Assembly: GCF_905175385.1 (NCBI RefSeq)
Contig: NZ_HG992750.1
Span: 1-64,000, forward strand
Reading direction: 5' to 3'
DNA length: 64,000 nucleotides
Source of the DNA: Vibrio sp. B1FLJ16
GTDB taxonomy: Bacteria; Pseudomonadota; Gammaproteobacteria; Enterobacterales; Vibrionaceae
Part shown: one piece after another, positions 36,772 to 45,309 of the stretch
Layout: each line of letters starts with the position of its first letter
Numbering within the stretch: position 1 is the stretch's first letter
The notes under the pieces: model-generated
Seen by the model: the letters and a program-made list of their open reading frames with translations, nothing else
Told to the model about the DNA's origin: nothing
Databases searched by the model: none
Translations under genes and position numbers: made by a program

Positions 36772-37125
36772 TTAATCGTCTTCAACTAAGCTCTCTTCTG
36801 CAAAGTCTTCAGTCGCATCCGGTTTATTACGTCCGTTTAGCGTATGGAAGCGCTTACGACCACGCGCAAGTTGAGTGTATTTCAACCAAGTGCGCTCAAT
36901 TTTCGTTTTTGCTTTACCAGGGTGCTCTAACACCTTGACGAAGTGTTTCTCTTCGCTGTTTTCCGGTGTTAATTCGCCTGATTCCAGGCCAAGCATTGTA
37001 TCCCCATAAATTGTTAGGATTTCCTCTTCTGCAAGAGTAAAATCACCAGACTTTGCAAATCCGCGTGGGAATTTTACGTTATCGTAAAATCGTTTTTTGC
37101 CATGACGGAATTCAGTGTCAGACAT
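36772..37125 (-). CDS. maoP: MaoP family protein (DUF413, YifE)
   Basis: 117 residues with the DUF413 pattern: RFYDNVKFPRGFAKSGDFTL, EEKHFVKVL, ERTWLKYTQLARGRKRFHTL. In E. coli this protein, with the site maoS, keeps the Ori macrodomain of the chromosome organised. The longer upstream frame (to 37224) is not family-like; ATG 37125 has AGAGG at good distance. As in E. coli, it is divergent from hdfR. Here the pair lies about 13 kb from oriCII. Confidence 0.88.
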   Translation of the reverse strand: MSDTEFRHGKKRFYDNVKFPRGFAKSGDFTLAEEEILTIYGDTMLGLESGELTPENSEEKHFVKVLEHPGKAKTKIERTWLKYTQLARGRKRFHTLNGRNKPDATEDFAEESLVEDD

Positions 37126-37273
37126 GTCAACAGCCTCTGTAACCGTTATTGATTGATGTAGTGAACTAAGGCGAAAATTAGGCGCAAAGCCGACAAAAGA
37201 AAAACAAATTTTTTTTATCGTCATGATTTTAAATAGTTGTTAATCTGGTTTTAAATCAACCAGGAGATGGTTT

Positions 37274-38167
37274 ATGGATGTAAAGGTCTTTCGAACATTT
37301 TTAGAGCTGGCAAGGGTTCGTCACTTCGGACGTGCCGCTGAGAATTTATATATTACCCAAGCCGCAGTAAGTGCTCGTATCAAACAACTGGAAAGTTATT
37401 TCGATACTCAATTGTTTATTCGTGATCGAAATAACATTAAGTTAACTTCTGCTGGTGAGCGTCTGATTAGTTATGCCGAGGTGATGGTGACTACATTGCA
37501 GCAAGCGAAGCTGGAACTGTCACTCGAAGATGGTAAAGGCTTACAGCTCACATTGGGTGGCACGCCTAATATCTGGGATGCTTATCTGCAGAACTGTTTA
37601 AGTGTGGTTACAGACTCTTTTGGTGGCTATGGTTTTATGGCCGAAGTGATGGGGCGTGAAATGCTCAGCCGCAGCCTGTTAGAGCGCACACTTGATATGG
37701 CGTTTGCTTTTGATCAGATAAAAGCAGATGAGCTGAACTGTAAAAAAGTGGCCGATGTGGTTCTTGTCCTGGTATCGACGGAGCAAGATTCGCTAGATAC
37801 GGTATTTGATAACAAATACGTATATGTTGACTGGGGAACGCGCTTTGCCTCAGAACACTCTGAGCGTCACCCTAAAATATCAGCACCATACTTGCGAACT
37901 TCTACTGCGCGTATTGCTCTGGATTTCATTTTAGAGAAAGGTGGCGCGGCTTACCTGCCTGTCTCTCTCGTAGAGCCATTTATTGCCAACGGGCAGCTCT
38001 ACAAGGTGTCTGGCGTGGAAGACTGGCATCGCCCTATATACTTGAGTTATCGCAAAGCCAGCTCGTCTGTAGACGCAATTAAACAGGTTGAAGAGATAGT
38101 TAAGGAAATTGACCCTCTAACGGCTTACAGCTTGCAGCAAATAGGGTCTGGTACGTCTGGCGAATAA
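37274..38167 (+). CDS. hdfR: LysR family regulator HdfR
   Basis: 297 residues. The N-terminal winged helix is very close to HdfR: FRTFLELARVRHFGRAAENL, AAVSARIKQLES, FIRDRNNIKLTSAGERL. The effector domain is less conserved. HdfR represses flhDC and affects other genes in enterobacteria, where it is also the neighbour of yifE/maoP; the conserved pair supports both names. GGAG lies upstream of the ATG. Confidence 0.85.
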   Translation: MDVKVFRTFLELARVRHFGRAAENLYITQAAVSARIKQLESYFDTQLFIRDRNNIKLTSAGERLISYAEVMVTTLQQAKLELSLEDGKGLQLTLGGTPNIWDAYLQNCLSVVTDSFGGYGFMAEVMGREMLSRSLLERTLDMAFAFDQIKADELNCKKVADVVLVLVSTEQDSLDTVFDNKYVYVDWGTRFASEHSERHPKISAPYLRTSTARIALDFILEKGGAAYLPVSLVEPFIANGQLYKVSGVEDWHRPIYLSYRKASSSVDAIKQVEEIVKEIDPLTAYSLQQIGSGTSGE

Positions 38168-38193
38168 TTCTTTACTTACTGATTCCCGAATTG

Positions 38194-38224
38194 AAGCCCC
38201 TGATAGTTTATCAGGGGCTTTTTG
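38194..38224 (+). terminator. Terminator of hdfR
   Basis: AAGCCCCTGATA / TATCAGGGGCTT with T5; strong in the plus direction, and it can also end the converging pirin transcript. Confidence 0.85.
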
Positions 38225-38242
38225 TTTTATAAAAAATGAAGA

Positions 38243-38941
38243 TCAGGGTAAGTCGAACACCAGCGCGACGGCGGGCTTATCCGACGGATTGCGGAAGCGT
38301 ACCGTTTTTTTCTGGACTATTTTTGCACCGTCGCCTTCAGTTAGGGTAGTGCTGTCGACTTGCAGAGCGCTAGCTACCTGATGAACATAGACGTTTCTGC
38401 CCGTTGAGATATCAAAGGTCAATTCGCTGTCGGGCGCTAAAACCAACTGATACAGACGAGTATCCTGCTTGATGGAGAGTGTACCGTTCTCACCCGTTGG
38501 AGTCGCAATCGTTGTCAGGCCCGGATTATGGCCAAAGTCTTTTTGCTGGTATCCCGGTTTGTTGCCAAACGTATTAGGCTGAATCCAGATTTGCAAAAAG
38601 CGCAGTGGTTTGTTGTCCGAAGGATTAAACTCGCTATGGTAGATCCCTTTACCTGCCGACATAAGCTGAAACTCACCAGCAGGTAAGGTTTGTACGTTGC
38701 CCTCACTGTCTTTGTGCGCGATTTCTCCTTCGAGCACGTAGCTGATGATTTCCATATCACGATGCCCGTGGGTATCAAAACCTGCGCCAGGCGAAACAAC
38801 GTCATCGTTAATCACTCGTAGTTCAGAAAAGCCCATGTGCTCTGGATCGTAATAACTGCCGAATGAAAAAGTATGTTTGCTGTCTAGCCAACCAAAGTTA
38901 GCCCGGCCGCGATCATTGGCGTGTCTTACTGTGATCATCAT
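38243..38941 (-). CDS. Pirin family protein
   Basis: 232 residues, a bicupin of the YhhW type. The metal ligands are in the first cupin: DTHGHRDMEIISYVLEG (His, His) with E and H further on (GIYHSEFNP). E. coli YhhW cleaves quercetin in vitro; the natural role in Vibrio is unknown. It follows the DoxX gene after 93 bp on the same strand, so the two may be cotranscribed. Confidence 0.9.
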   Translation of the reverse strand: MMITVRHANDRGRANFGWLDSKHTFSFGSYYDPEHMGFSELRVINDDVVSPGAGFDTHGHRDMEIISYVLEGEIAHKDSEGNVQTLPAGEFQLMSAGKGIYHSEFNPSDNKPLRFLQIWIQPNTFGNKPGYQQKDFGHNPGLTTIATPTGENGTLSIKQDTRLYQLVLAPDSELTFDISTGRNVYVHQVASALQVDSTTLTEGDGAKIVQKKTVRFRNPSDKPAVALVFDLP

Positions 38942-39034
38942 TGCCTCCTTAGCAAGTTGATACCTGAATAACGTTAAGAGGCCTGATCCAGCATACTGTT
39001 GCGATATGAATCAGGCCGTTAACGGGGGGATGGA

Positions 39035-39478
39035 TTAATGCAGTTTTTTATTCAGCAGATTATCCAGGGCCACTTTTCCCGCACCGGATAATACGAGTGA
39101 AACGCTTGCTGCCAATAACGCCAGACCAAACTCATAACCGTTGTTCGCCAGGAATAAACCATTCTCAAAGTGAACCGAGAAAATAGCGACAAGCATGGTG
39201 ATAGACAGTACGGTCGCTGCCGGTCGGGTTAGTAAGCCTAAAAGAATAAACAGACCACCAAAGAATTCACCGCTACCAGCAAGAAAGGCCATCAGGACAC
39301 CGGGGCCTAAGCCAATTGATGCCATCCATTGACCGGTACCTTCCAGGCCGTATCCACCAAACCAGCCAAAGAGTTTCTGAGCGCCATGCGCCATAAAGAT
39401 AATGCCGATTGGAATACGTAGTGCCAGAGTGCTGTAACCTGCTTGTGATGTAGTGATTTTTTGTAGAAGTGCTTTCAT
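39035..39478 (-). CDS. DoxX family membrane protein
   Basis: 147 residues with four membrane helices (about 14-32, 50-70, 77-97, 108-130) and the family pattern LRIPIGIIFMAHGAQKLFGW, SGEFFGGLFILLGL. DoxX proteins are small quinone-related or redox-linked membrane proteins of uncertain function. The ATG at 39478 has GAGG upstream; the longer frame from 39505 was not used. Often paired with pirin genes, as here. Confidence 0.9.
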   Translation of the reverse strand: MKALLQKITTSQAGYSTLALRIPIGIIFMAHGAQKLFGWFGGYGLEGTGQWMASIGLGPGVLMAFLAGSGEFFGGLFILLGLLTRPAATVLSITMLVAIFSVHFENGLFLANNGYEFGLALLAASVSLVLSGAGKVALDNLLNKKLH

Positions 39479-39823
39479 GATTCTGTCCTCATACGATGTG
39501 TTCATGAGTAGGGGAGTACATTCTCCCTTGCTGTTGAGAACAGTTTAGGTTGGAGTAACCACATAAAAAATCGGGTGTGTTTGACGTTCTAGTTCAAAAA
39601 AATAGAACAAGATTCTTTTTGTGTTTTTAATTAAATATTTAGTTGTTTTTATGAGGCCATTTTAGTAGGTGATTTCTATATTAAAACCCGTATTTCTATC
39701 ATTTTATTTGAATATGTTGGCATGCGGTGAAGTGAAGAAGGGGAAAACAAAAAAGAGCACAAGGGGATGTGCTCTATTACATTTAAATCTATCTGGAACG
39801 AAGATTTGTGAAGAAATCAGGAT
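39479..39823. other. Intergenic region
   Basis: Contains the DoxX promoter area and the terminator of the small gene to its right. No gene is supported. Confidence 0.5.
39750..39775 (-). terminator. Terminator of the 67-codon gene
   Basis: On the minus strand AGAGCACA / TGTGCTCT is followed by T6. Confidence 0.8.
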
Positions 39824-40027
39824 TTAGAGGTTCATCAAACTTTCTAGTGACTCCTCAATATTGTTGTAGTTAAAAGTCTTGATGTTGCTTCCATCTGTCG
39901 CATTGATTTGAATTTCTGAAATCTCACTACCAGAGTTTCGCTCAATGATCCCTATGGAGTGTTCAACGGATTTGCTTGTAATAACCTTTTGGTTTTTAAG
40001 CACAATTACGCAAGTATGTAAGTCCAT
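39824..40027 (-). CDS. Small hypothetical protein
   Basis: 67 residues, beta-rich then acidic, without a family I know. The gene is well formed: AAGGA lies before the ATG, and a strong terminator follows the stop after 48 bases. Ser, Asn and Glu are abundant, Cys occurs once. It is transcribed away from the Ada-AlkA operon. Confidence 0.65.
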   Translation of the reverse strand: MDLHTCVIVLKNQKVITSKSVEHSIGIIERNSGSEISEIQINATDGSNIKTFNYNNIEESLESLMNL

Positions 40028-40227
40028 GCCAATTCCTTTTTAGCCGACGTTTACGATTGTTCCCGATTTTACTTTAGTGTAGATATTCACTATTGCCAAC
40101 AAATCTCAATATTGAGTTCCGAAAATGGCTAATGTTTGTCAGCAATGCGTTCTAAAATCATCATATAGCGAATGAAGCAGACGAAATAAACGACTCATCA
40201 CATAATGAGAACAGCAAGGTCAGCGTT

Positions 40228-41595
40228 ATGTTAATTAATCCTTATACAACTTTGACATTTGAACAGTGCCAAAAGGCACGTATGTCCAGGGACTGCCGTT
40301 TTGACGGGCGTTTTTATGTTGCCGTGAAGAGTACTGGAATATTTTGTCGTCCTATTTGCCCTGCCAATTTACCCAAAGAAGAAAATGTCGAGTACTTTCC
40401 TGATAAAACACTGGCTATTAAGGCGGGATATCGCCCTTGTTTGCGTTGCAGACCAGACAGCGCTCCGGGCTCCTGGGCATGGAAAGGTGTTGAAACGACC
40501 TTTCAACGCGCCATTGCAATGATTGATAACGGGGAACTGAATCACCATTCTGTAACAGAGCTGGCAGAGCGCGTCGGGATTTCTGACCGTTATTTAAGAA
40601 TGTTATTTGAGCAATATTTAGGAATGTCACCAAAGCAGTATTCTCAGTATCAGCAGCTTATGTTTGCCAAACAACTTCTGCATTCCAGTTCGATGTCAGT
40701 GACTGACGTGGGTTTTGCCGCTGGATTTAACAGTACTCGCCGTTTTAACGATGCTTTTCAGAAAATTTTAAAGCTAACACCATCTCAGGTGAGGCGAAAG
40801 GAACTGGATAAAACAAAGACCAATCGCATCGTTTTGCCCCACCGCGGCGAGTTAAACTGGCAACACATGCTGGACTTTTATCGTTTGAGGGCGATACAAG
40901 GTGTGGAGTCTGTAACAGAAGAGAGTTATTCCCGTTTTGTGCAATTTAATGGGAGCAAGGCTTGGTTTAAGGCGACAAAGGGGGACAGTCACTTAGAACT
41001 TGAATTTGAGATTGAAGATGTCTCTAGACTTCAGAACCTAGTTACTGGCGTTCGTCGTATGTTCGATCTTGATGTCGATATTTCTGCAGTAGAACAGCAT
41101 CTGAATTTTGTTGCACCGGGTATTGTCAGTCATAAAGGTATCCGGATACCGGGTGTTTGGAATACGTGGGAGGCCGGAGTTCGGGCTATATTAGGCCAGC
41201 AGGTCTCTGTTAAGGCTGCAATCGGACAGCTCAATTTATTAACAGATAAACTCAGTGCGGAAGGTGAACCCCGTTACTTTCCTGAGCCTGCTGATATAGT
41301 GAATGCGGATGTCAGCTTTTTGCGCATGCCGCAAAGCCGTAAAAATACCTTAGTGAATTTTGCTCAATTTATACTGAAAAACCCTGTGGCAGAGCCTTAT
41401 CAGTGGCTGAAAATCAAAGGTATCGGGCCCTGGACGGTGAGTTATGCTCAGCTACGGGGCGAGTCTCAGCCTGACTGCTTATTGCATAACGACTTGGTAG
41501 TGAAAAAAGCAATGCAGCGCTACCCGTCACTCAGCAGCCAAACTGCTTCTCCGTGGGGAAGCTACGCGACCTTTCATTTATGGAATGAATCATGA
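40228..41595 (+). CDS. Ada N-terminal/AraC domain fused to AlkA 3-methyladenine glycosylase
   Basis: 455 residues. It joins the zinc-containing methyl-phosphotriester domain of Ada (Cys40, Cys44, Cys71 and Cys74; FCRPICPA, CLRCRPD), an AraC-type DNA-binding domain (about 85-185, VTDVGFAAGFNSTRRFNDAF) and an AlkA glycosylase domain (about 205-455) with helix-hairpin-helix LKIKGIGPWTVSY and catalytic Asp422 in HNDLVV. So one protein would sense alkyl damage on the DNA backbone, activate transcription and remove damaged bases. The adjacent ogt overlaps its stop by four bases, which supplies the missing alkyltransferase. The operon is an adaptive-response unit. Confidence 0.93.
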   Translation: MLINPYTTLTFEQCQKARMSRDCRFDGRFYVAVKSTGIFCRPICPANLPKEENVEYFPDKTLAIKAGYRPCLRCRPDSAPGSWAWKGVETTFQRAIAMIDNGELNHHSVTELAERVGISDRYLRMLFEQYLGMSPKQYSQYQQLMFAKQLLHSSSMSVTDVGFAAGFNSTRRFNDAFQKILKLTPSQVRRKELDKTKTNRIVLPHRGELNWQHMLDFYRLRAIQGVESVTEESYSRFVQFNGSKAWFKATKGDSHLELEFEIEDVSRLQNLVTGVRRMFDLDVDISAVEQHLNFVAPGIVSHKGIRIPGVWNTWEAGVRAILGQQVSVKAAIGQLNLLTDKLSAEGEPRYFPEPADIVNADVSFLRMPQSRKNTLVNFAQFILKNPVAEPYQWLKIKGIGPWTVSYAQLRGESQPDCLLHNDLVVKKAMQRYPSLSSQTASPWGSYATFHLWNES

Positions 41596-42074
41596 AAACG
41601 ATATACACCGAAATGCCAAGCCCTTTAGGTAAGGTAACTATCCAGACAAGTTCTGAGGGTCTTTTAGGAGTATGGTTTGAAACCTGTACAACGAAACCCG
41701 ATGTGCTTGGAGAACGCGATGAACATCATCCTATCCTGACTCAGGCGGTAGCACAGCTTGAAGAGTATTTTTCCGGACTGAGAAATGAGTTCGATTTGCC
41801 ATTGGCGGCAGCCGGTACGGATTTTCAGAATCAGGTCTGGCATGCGCTGACCAATATTCCGTACGGAGAAACATGGAGCTATCAGGATCTAGCAAACGCA
41901 ATAGGTAACCCTAAAGCAGTCCGGGCCGTCGGTATGGCTAATGGTAAAAATCCCATTTCTGTTGTTGTACCTTGTCACCGTGTTATTGGTAAAAGCGGTA
42001 AGTTGACTGGTTATGCTGGTGGGGTAGAGCGCAAGCAGCGATTACTGGCGTTAGAGCAGGGCCAACCGCTATGA
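41592..42074 (+). CDS. ogt: Methylated-DNA-protein-cysteine methyltransferase
   Basis: 160 residues. It repairs O6-methylguanine by moving the methyl group to Cys128 in VVPCHRVIG, a one-time reaction. The DNA-binding helix (YQDLANAIGNPKAVRAVG) and the asparagine hinge (NPISVV) are present. Overlap of ATGA with the Ada-AlkA gene shows an operon. Confidence 0.95.
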   Translation: MKTIYTEMPSPLGKVTIQTSSEGLLGVWFETCTTKPDVLGERDEHHPILTQAVAQLEEYFSGLRNEFDLPLAAAGTDFQNQVWHALTNIPYGETWSYQDLANAIGNPKAVRAVGMANGKNPISVVVPCHRVIGKSGKLTGYAGGVERKQRLLALEQGQPL

Positions 42075-42091
42075 GCACAGTTAATGGGTAT

Positions 42092-42121
42092 AAAAAAGCC
42101 CCGAGATACTCTCTCGGGGCT
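42092..42121 (-). terminator. Terminator between ogt and the YitT gene
   Basis: AGCCCCGAGA / TCTCGGGGCT with a 5-base loop. The T-run is on the minus strand, so it mainly serves the YitT gene, although ogt also ends into it. Confidence 0.8.
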
Positions 42122-42151
42122 GATGTATGGGGCTCAGACCTATAAAAAGGT

Positions 42152-42760
42152 TTACGCCTCCTGAGGCTTTGGCTGGTAGCGGCCCGGCTTGTGGTTCATT
42201 GCCAGGATCAGGTTGAGGATGACAGCGCCCAGTACAGAGAGAGCAATCAGGTAGACATCAACCACAAAAAATGACATCGCTACGATGGCACAATCTAACG
42301 CCATTTGTACTTTGCCCGCGCGGATACCAAAACGTTCTTGAAGGAATAACGCCAGAATATTGAAACCACCTAAGCTCATCTTATGGCGGAAGATGACTAG
42401 CATTCCCGTACCAATCAGTCCGCCTCCTAGCAAGGCAGCATACTCTGGATTTATTCTGGCTATCTCAATCACGTGATGCAGATGATCGACCAAGAACGAA
42501 ACAGTCGTCACCGCAATAAAGGTATTAATCGAAAAACGCCACCCCATGCGAGTAACTGACAGAATATAGAAAGGAAGGTTGATAGCAAAAAAGACTTGTC
42601 CGAAACTAAAACCACTCACCTTAGTGAGGAAAATTGCCAGACCGGCAGTACCGCCAGTCAGTAACCCTACTTTGCTGAAAACTATTACCCCTAGTGACAC
42701 CAGTGAACTACCCAGTACCAGAGCTAAGAGGTTCTCTCTAAAGCTATGCTCATTATCCAT
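42152..42760 (-). CDS. YitT family membrane protein
   Basis: 202 residues, five or six membrane helices, with the family's GLLTGGTAGLAIFL and LGGGLIGTGMLVIFRHKMSLGG motifs. It lacks the C-terminal DUF2179 domain of longer members. Transport function unknown. A single-gene unit ending at the terminator shared with ogt. Confidence 0.88.
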   Translation of the reverse strand: MDNEHSFRENLLALVLGSSLVSLGVIVFSKVGLLTGGTAGLAIFLTKVSGFSFGQVFFAINLPFYILSVTRMGWRFSINTFIAVTTVSFLVDHLHHVIEIARINPEYAALLGGGLIGTGMLVIFRHKMSLGGFNILALFLQERFGIRAGKVQMALDCAIVAMSFFVVDVYLIALSVLGAVILNLILAMNHKPGRYQPKPQEA

Positions 42761-43068
42761 AAAAATTTTTCCTTGGTTTAACCCCCGCCGTCCGGGCTAA
42801 GGGAAAGTGGCTGCCAAAGTGGCAACCAAAAAATGGTCAAGTTTAACCTTTCGACGTCAAGAATCAGGATTGAGAGCGTATGAATGACACTTAAAGAAAC
42901 AAGTGCGCAGTAGCTCCTCTGCAGAATCAAGTTCGTCGGGTTAATTGCGCATAAAATGTCTTGAAAAGTGATTAATGTCGAGTTTTAAACAAAAATTGAG
43001 TGGGTGTTAATGTGTTTAACATAATGTACACAGTGTAAAGTTGTACAAAATCGACAAAAGGAAATGCC
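42761..43068. other. Intergenic region
   Basis: Divergent promoters for the YitT and GFA genes. TACACAGTGTAAA at 43027-43039 resembles parS2 in 11 of 13 bases, but both differences are inside the left half-site, so it is not counted. Confidence 0.5.
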
Positions 43069-43470
43069 ATGATCAAAAGAGTTGGAGATACGGAAATTAA
43101 GCCGGTTCATACGCTGACTTGTCACTGTGGAGAGGTGGAGCTGGAGTTAACGTTGCCTAACGGTATTGTAAAACCAAGGCGATGTGACTGTTCTATGTGT
43201 CGCCGTCGCGGGGCGATAGCCGCTTCAGTTCCGCTTAACGGTATCCGAATTGTGAAAGGAGAGGAAAAACTCAAACTCTATCAGTTCAATACGCACACGG
43301 CTAAGCACTATTTCTGTAGCGAATGTGGAATTTATACCCACCACCAACGTCGCTCTGATCCGAGTGAGTACGGGTACAACGTGGGCTGTCTTGAGGGAGT
43401 GAACCCTTACCAGCTAGAGGGTATTGAAGTGATGGATGGCGTAAACCACCCATCAGACAGAACGTCTTAG
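43069..43470 (+). CDS. GFA family protein
   Basis: 133 residues with the zinc-binding pattern of the GFA/CENP-V fold: CHCGEVEL, CDCSMCRRRG and CSECGIYTHH. The family is named after a glutathione-formaldehyde enzyme, but most members, like this one, have no proven substrate. Its last four bases overlap the end of nhaD on the other strand. The gene has AAAGGAAA before the ATG. Confidence 0.9.
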   Translation: MIKRVGDTEIKPVHTLTCHCGEVELELTLPNGIVKPRRCDCSMCRRRGAIAASVPLNGIRIVKGEEKLKLYQFNTHTAKHYFCSECGIYTHHQRRSDPSEYGYNVGCLEGVNPYQLEGIEVMDGVNHPSDRTS

Positions 43471-44903
43471 TAAAACAGGCCACTATTTAGCCACAAGTGG
43501 GCCATGATACTGGCAGCGTAACCGAGCGCAATGATCGGAGCCCACTTTAAATGGCCGAAGAAAGTGTATTGGCCACGGGCAGCTCCCATTAGCGCGACGC
43601 CTGCTGCAGAGCCGATTGATAGTAAGCTGCCGCCAACACCTGCCGTTAAAGTGACGAGTAACCAGTTTCCTACTGACATATCCGGATGCATGGTCAGTAC
43701 CGCGAACATCACCGGGATGTTATCCACGATAGCAGAAAGTATGCCGACCATTACGTTTGCCCATATCGGATTCCACTCGGTATACATCACGTTAGAAACC
43801 AGTTCAAGGTAGCCGAGTAAACTCAAGCCACCTACACACATCACTACTCCGTAGAAGAACAACAAGGTATCCCACTCCGCACGTGAGATGCGGCTGAAGA
43901 CATCAAATGGCACAACAGAACCTATGCGTTTTAGTGCGGATTCATCGCCATTGGCAATAGCGAATGCAGTTTTTTTAGCCAGAGAATCTTTAAGTGTCTG
44001 ACGCAGGAAATAGCCAAAAAACTGCAAATACGCTAAACCCATCATCATGCCGATAACGGGTGGGAAGTGGAGCACAGCATGGAAAGAAACGGCAGTAGCG
44101 ATGGTCAGAATGAATAGCAATACAATACGTTTGGCACCGCGTTTTAGTTCGACATGCTGATGTTCGGTATTTGGTTTGGTAGCCGGGACAAAGAGTGACA
44201 TGAAGAATGCCGGCACCAGATAGTTTATTAGGGAAGGGAAGAACAGCGGAATAAACTCTGAAAATCTGACATGCCCAGCCTGCCATACCATCAGTGTCGT
44301 AATGTCTCCGAACGGGCTGAATGCGCCACCAGCGTTGGCGGCTATGACGATATTGATACAGGCAAGATTGACAAACTTTGGATTGTCACCTGAGACTTTC
44401 ATCACCACTGCGCACATTAACAGCGCGGTAGTCAAGTTATCTGCGATGGGAGAAATAATGAAGGCAAGGAAGCCGGTTAACCAAAATAATTTCTTAAAGC
44501 CGAAACCTTTACCTACCATCCATGCCTGGAGGGCATCAAACAGTCTTCGCTCTTCCATCGCGTTAATGTAAGTCATCGCGACTAACAGAAACAATAGCAG
44601 TTCCGCGTACTCAAGCAGGTTGTGCTCTAAAGCGGCTTTGGCTATATGAGGCTGGCCGTGCTGGGCAAAAGTATATCCAATCAGAATCCAGATCAAGCCG
44701 GCGGCGAGCAGCACAGGCTTAGATTTTCTCATTTTGAGGTACTCTTCCAGCATCACCAGAGCGTACGCAATGGAAAACAGAATCAGAGCGGTGTAGCCAA
44801 CGCCAGAATTGACGAGATTAAGATCACTAGTCGCAGCTGCGAAACTGTAACCTGGAAACAATAAACAGCAGAAAGCCACGAAGGCATAGATGGGCATAGA
44901 CAT
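43467..44903 (-). CDS. nhaD: Na+/H+ antiporter NhaD
   Basis: 478 residues with a cleavable-looking N-terminal segment and about 12 membrane helices, IT superfamily. Conserved family stretches include FIISPIADNLTTALLMCAVV (acidic residues for ion exchange) and GGAFSPFGDITTLMVWQAG, and near the C-terminus AIVDNIPVMFAVLTM and LLSIGSAAGVALMG. Vibrio NhaD exchanges Na+ or Li+ for H+ around alkaline pH. GGGAG lies before the start. Confidence 0.93.
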   Translation of the reverse strand: MSMPIYAFVAFCCLLFPGYSFAAATSDLNLVNSGVGYTALILFSIAYALVMLEEYLKMRKSKPVLLAAGLIWILIGYTFAQHGQPHIAKAALEHNLLEYAELLLFLLVAMTYINAMEERRLFDALQAWMVGKGFGFKKLFWLTGFLAFIISPIADNLTTALLMCAVVMKVSGDNPKFVNLACINIVIAANAGGAFSPFGDITTLMVWQAGHVRFSEFIPLFFPSLINYLVPAFFMSLFVPATKPNTEHQHVELKRGAKRIVLLFILTIATAVSFHAVLHFPPVIGMMMGLAYLQFFGYFLRQTLKDSLAKKTAFAIANGDESALKRIGSVVPFDVFSRISRAEWDTLLFFYGVVMCVGGLSLLGYLELVSNVMYTEWNPIWANVMVGILSAIVDNIPVMFAVLTMHPDMSVGNWLLVTLTAGVGGSLLSIGSAAGVALMGAARGQYTFFGHLKWAPIIALGYAASIMAHLWLNSGLFY

Positions 44904-44998
44904 TTCTCCCTTGTCTTGTTGGAGAAATTTTAGCCATGAATTAAAGAGTTAGTTGTGAGAAAGCTCGAATTAACGATAGGTGCTTGGTTGCTGTGCCA

Positions 44999-45115
44999 CT
45001 ATTTTTTTAGTGACACAATACCTGCCAGGCAAAACAGAATAGCAGCAGCATATAATCCGTAAGTCAGCCAATGGCTAATTTCTAAAAAAGGAGTAAGTCC
45101 TTGAGGTGCCCACAT
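44999..45115 (-). CDS. 38-residue single-pass membrane protein
   Basis: A short frame starting ATG TGG GCA CCT with CGGAGG five bases upstream, a nearly ideal ribosome site. The product begins MWAPQGLTPFLEI, has one membrane helix (about 17-35, TYGLYAAAILFCLAGIVS) and ends in LKK. It lies between the acyltransferase gene and nhaD, 95 bases before nhaD, on the same strand. Short proteins of this form often sit in membrane complexes; here no partner can be named. Confidence 0.6.
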   Translation of the reverse strand: MWAPQGLTPFLEISHWLTYGLYAAAILFCLAGIVSLKK

Positions 45116-45257
45116 ACAGCCTCCGTTAAATGAGCAATCTTGTTATGTCGGGTCAATCTAATGGAAATGAACGATGTTTTTTGTGAGTGATGGCAAATTC
45201 CAACAGGATTAGGACAGCAAAATTCAGCCTGTGAGAGTTCTATCTCACTTTTGATTC

Positions 45258-45288
45258 GCTTGCTCCGACCTGAACAGTCGGAGCAAGC
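45258..45288 (-). terminator. Strong hairpin after the acyltransferase gene
   Basis: A perfect 12-bp stem GCTTGCTCCGAC / GTCGGAGCAAGC with a 7-base loop, 22 bases past the stop. There is no T-run on either side, so it may protect the mRNA end or act with Rho. Confidence 0.55.
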
Positions 45289-45309
45289 AATGGTTCGAGG
45301 TGTATTGAT

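Noticed and set aside
43027..43039. parS2-like sequence TACACAGTGTAAA
   Set aside because: Two mismatches in one half-site and isolated from the cluster; probably chance.
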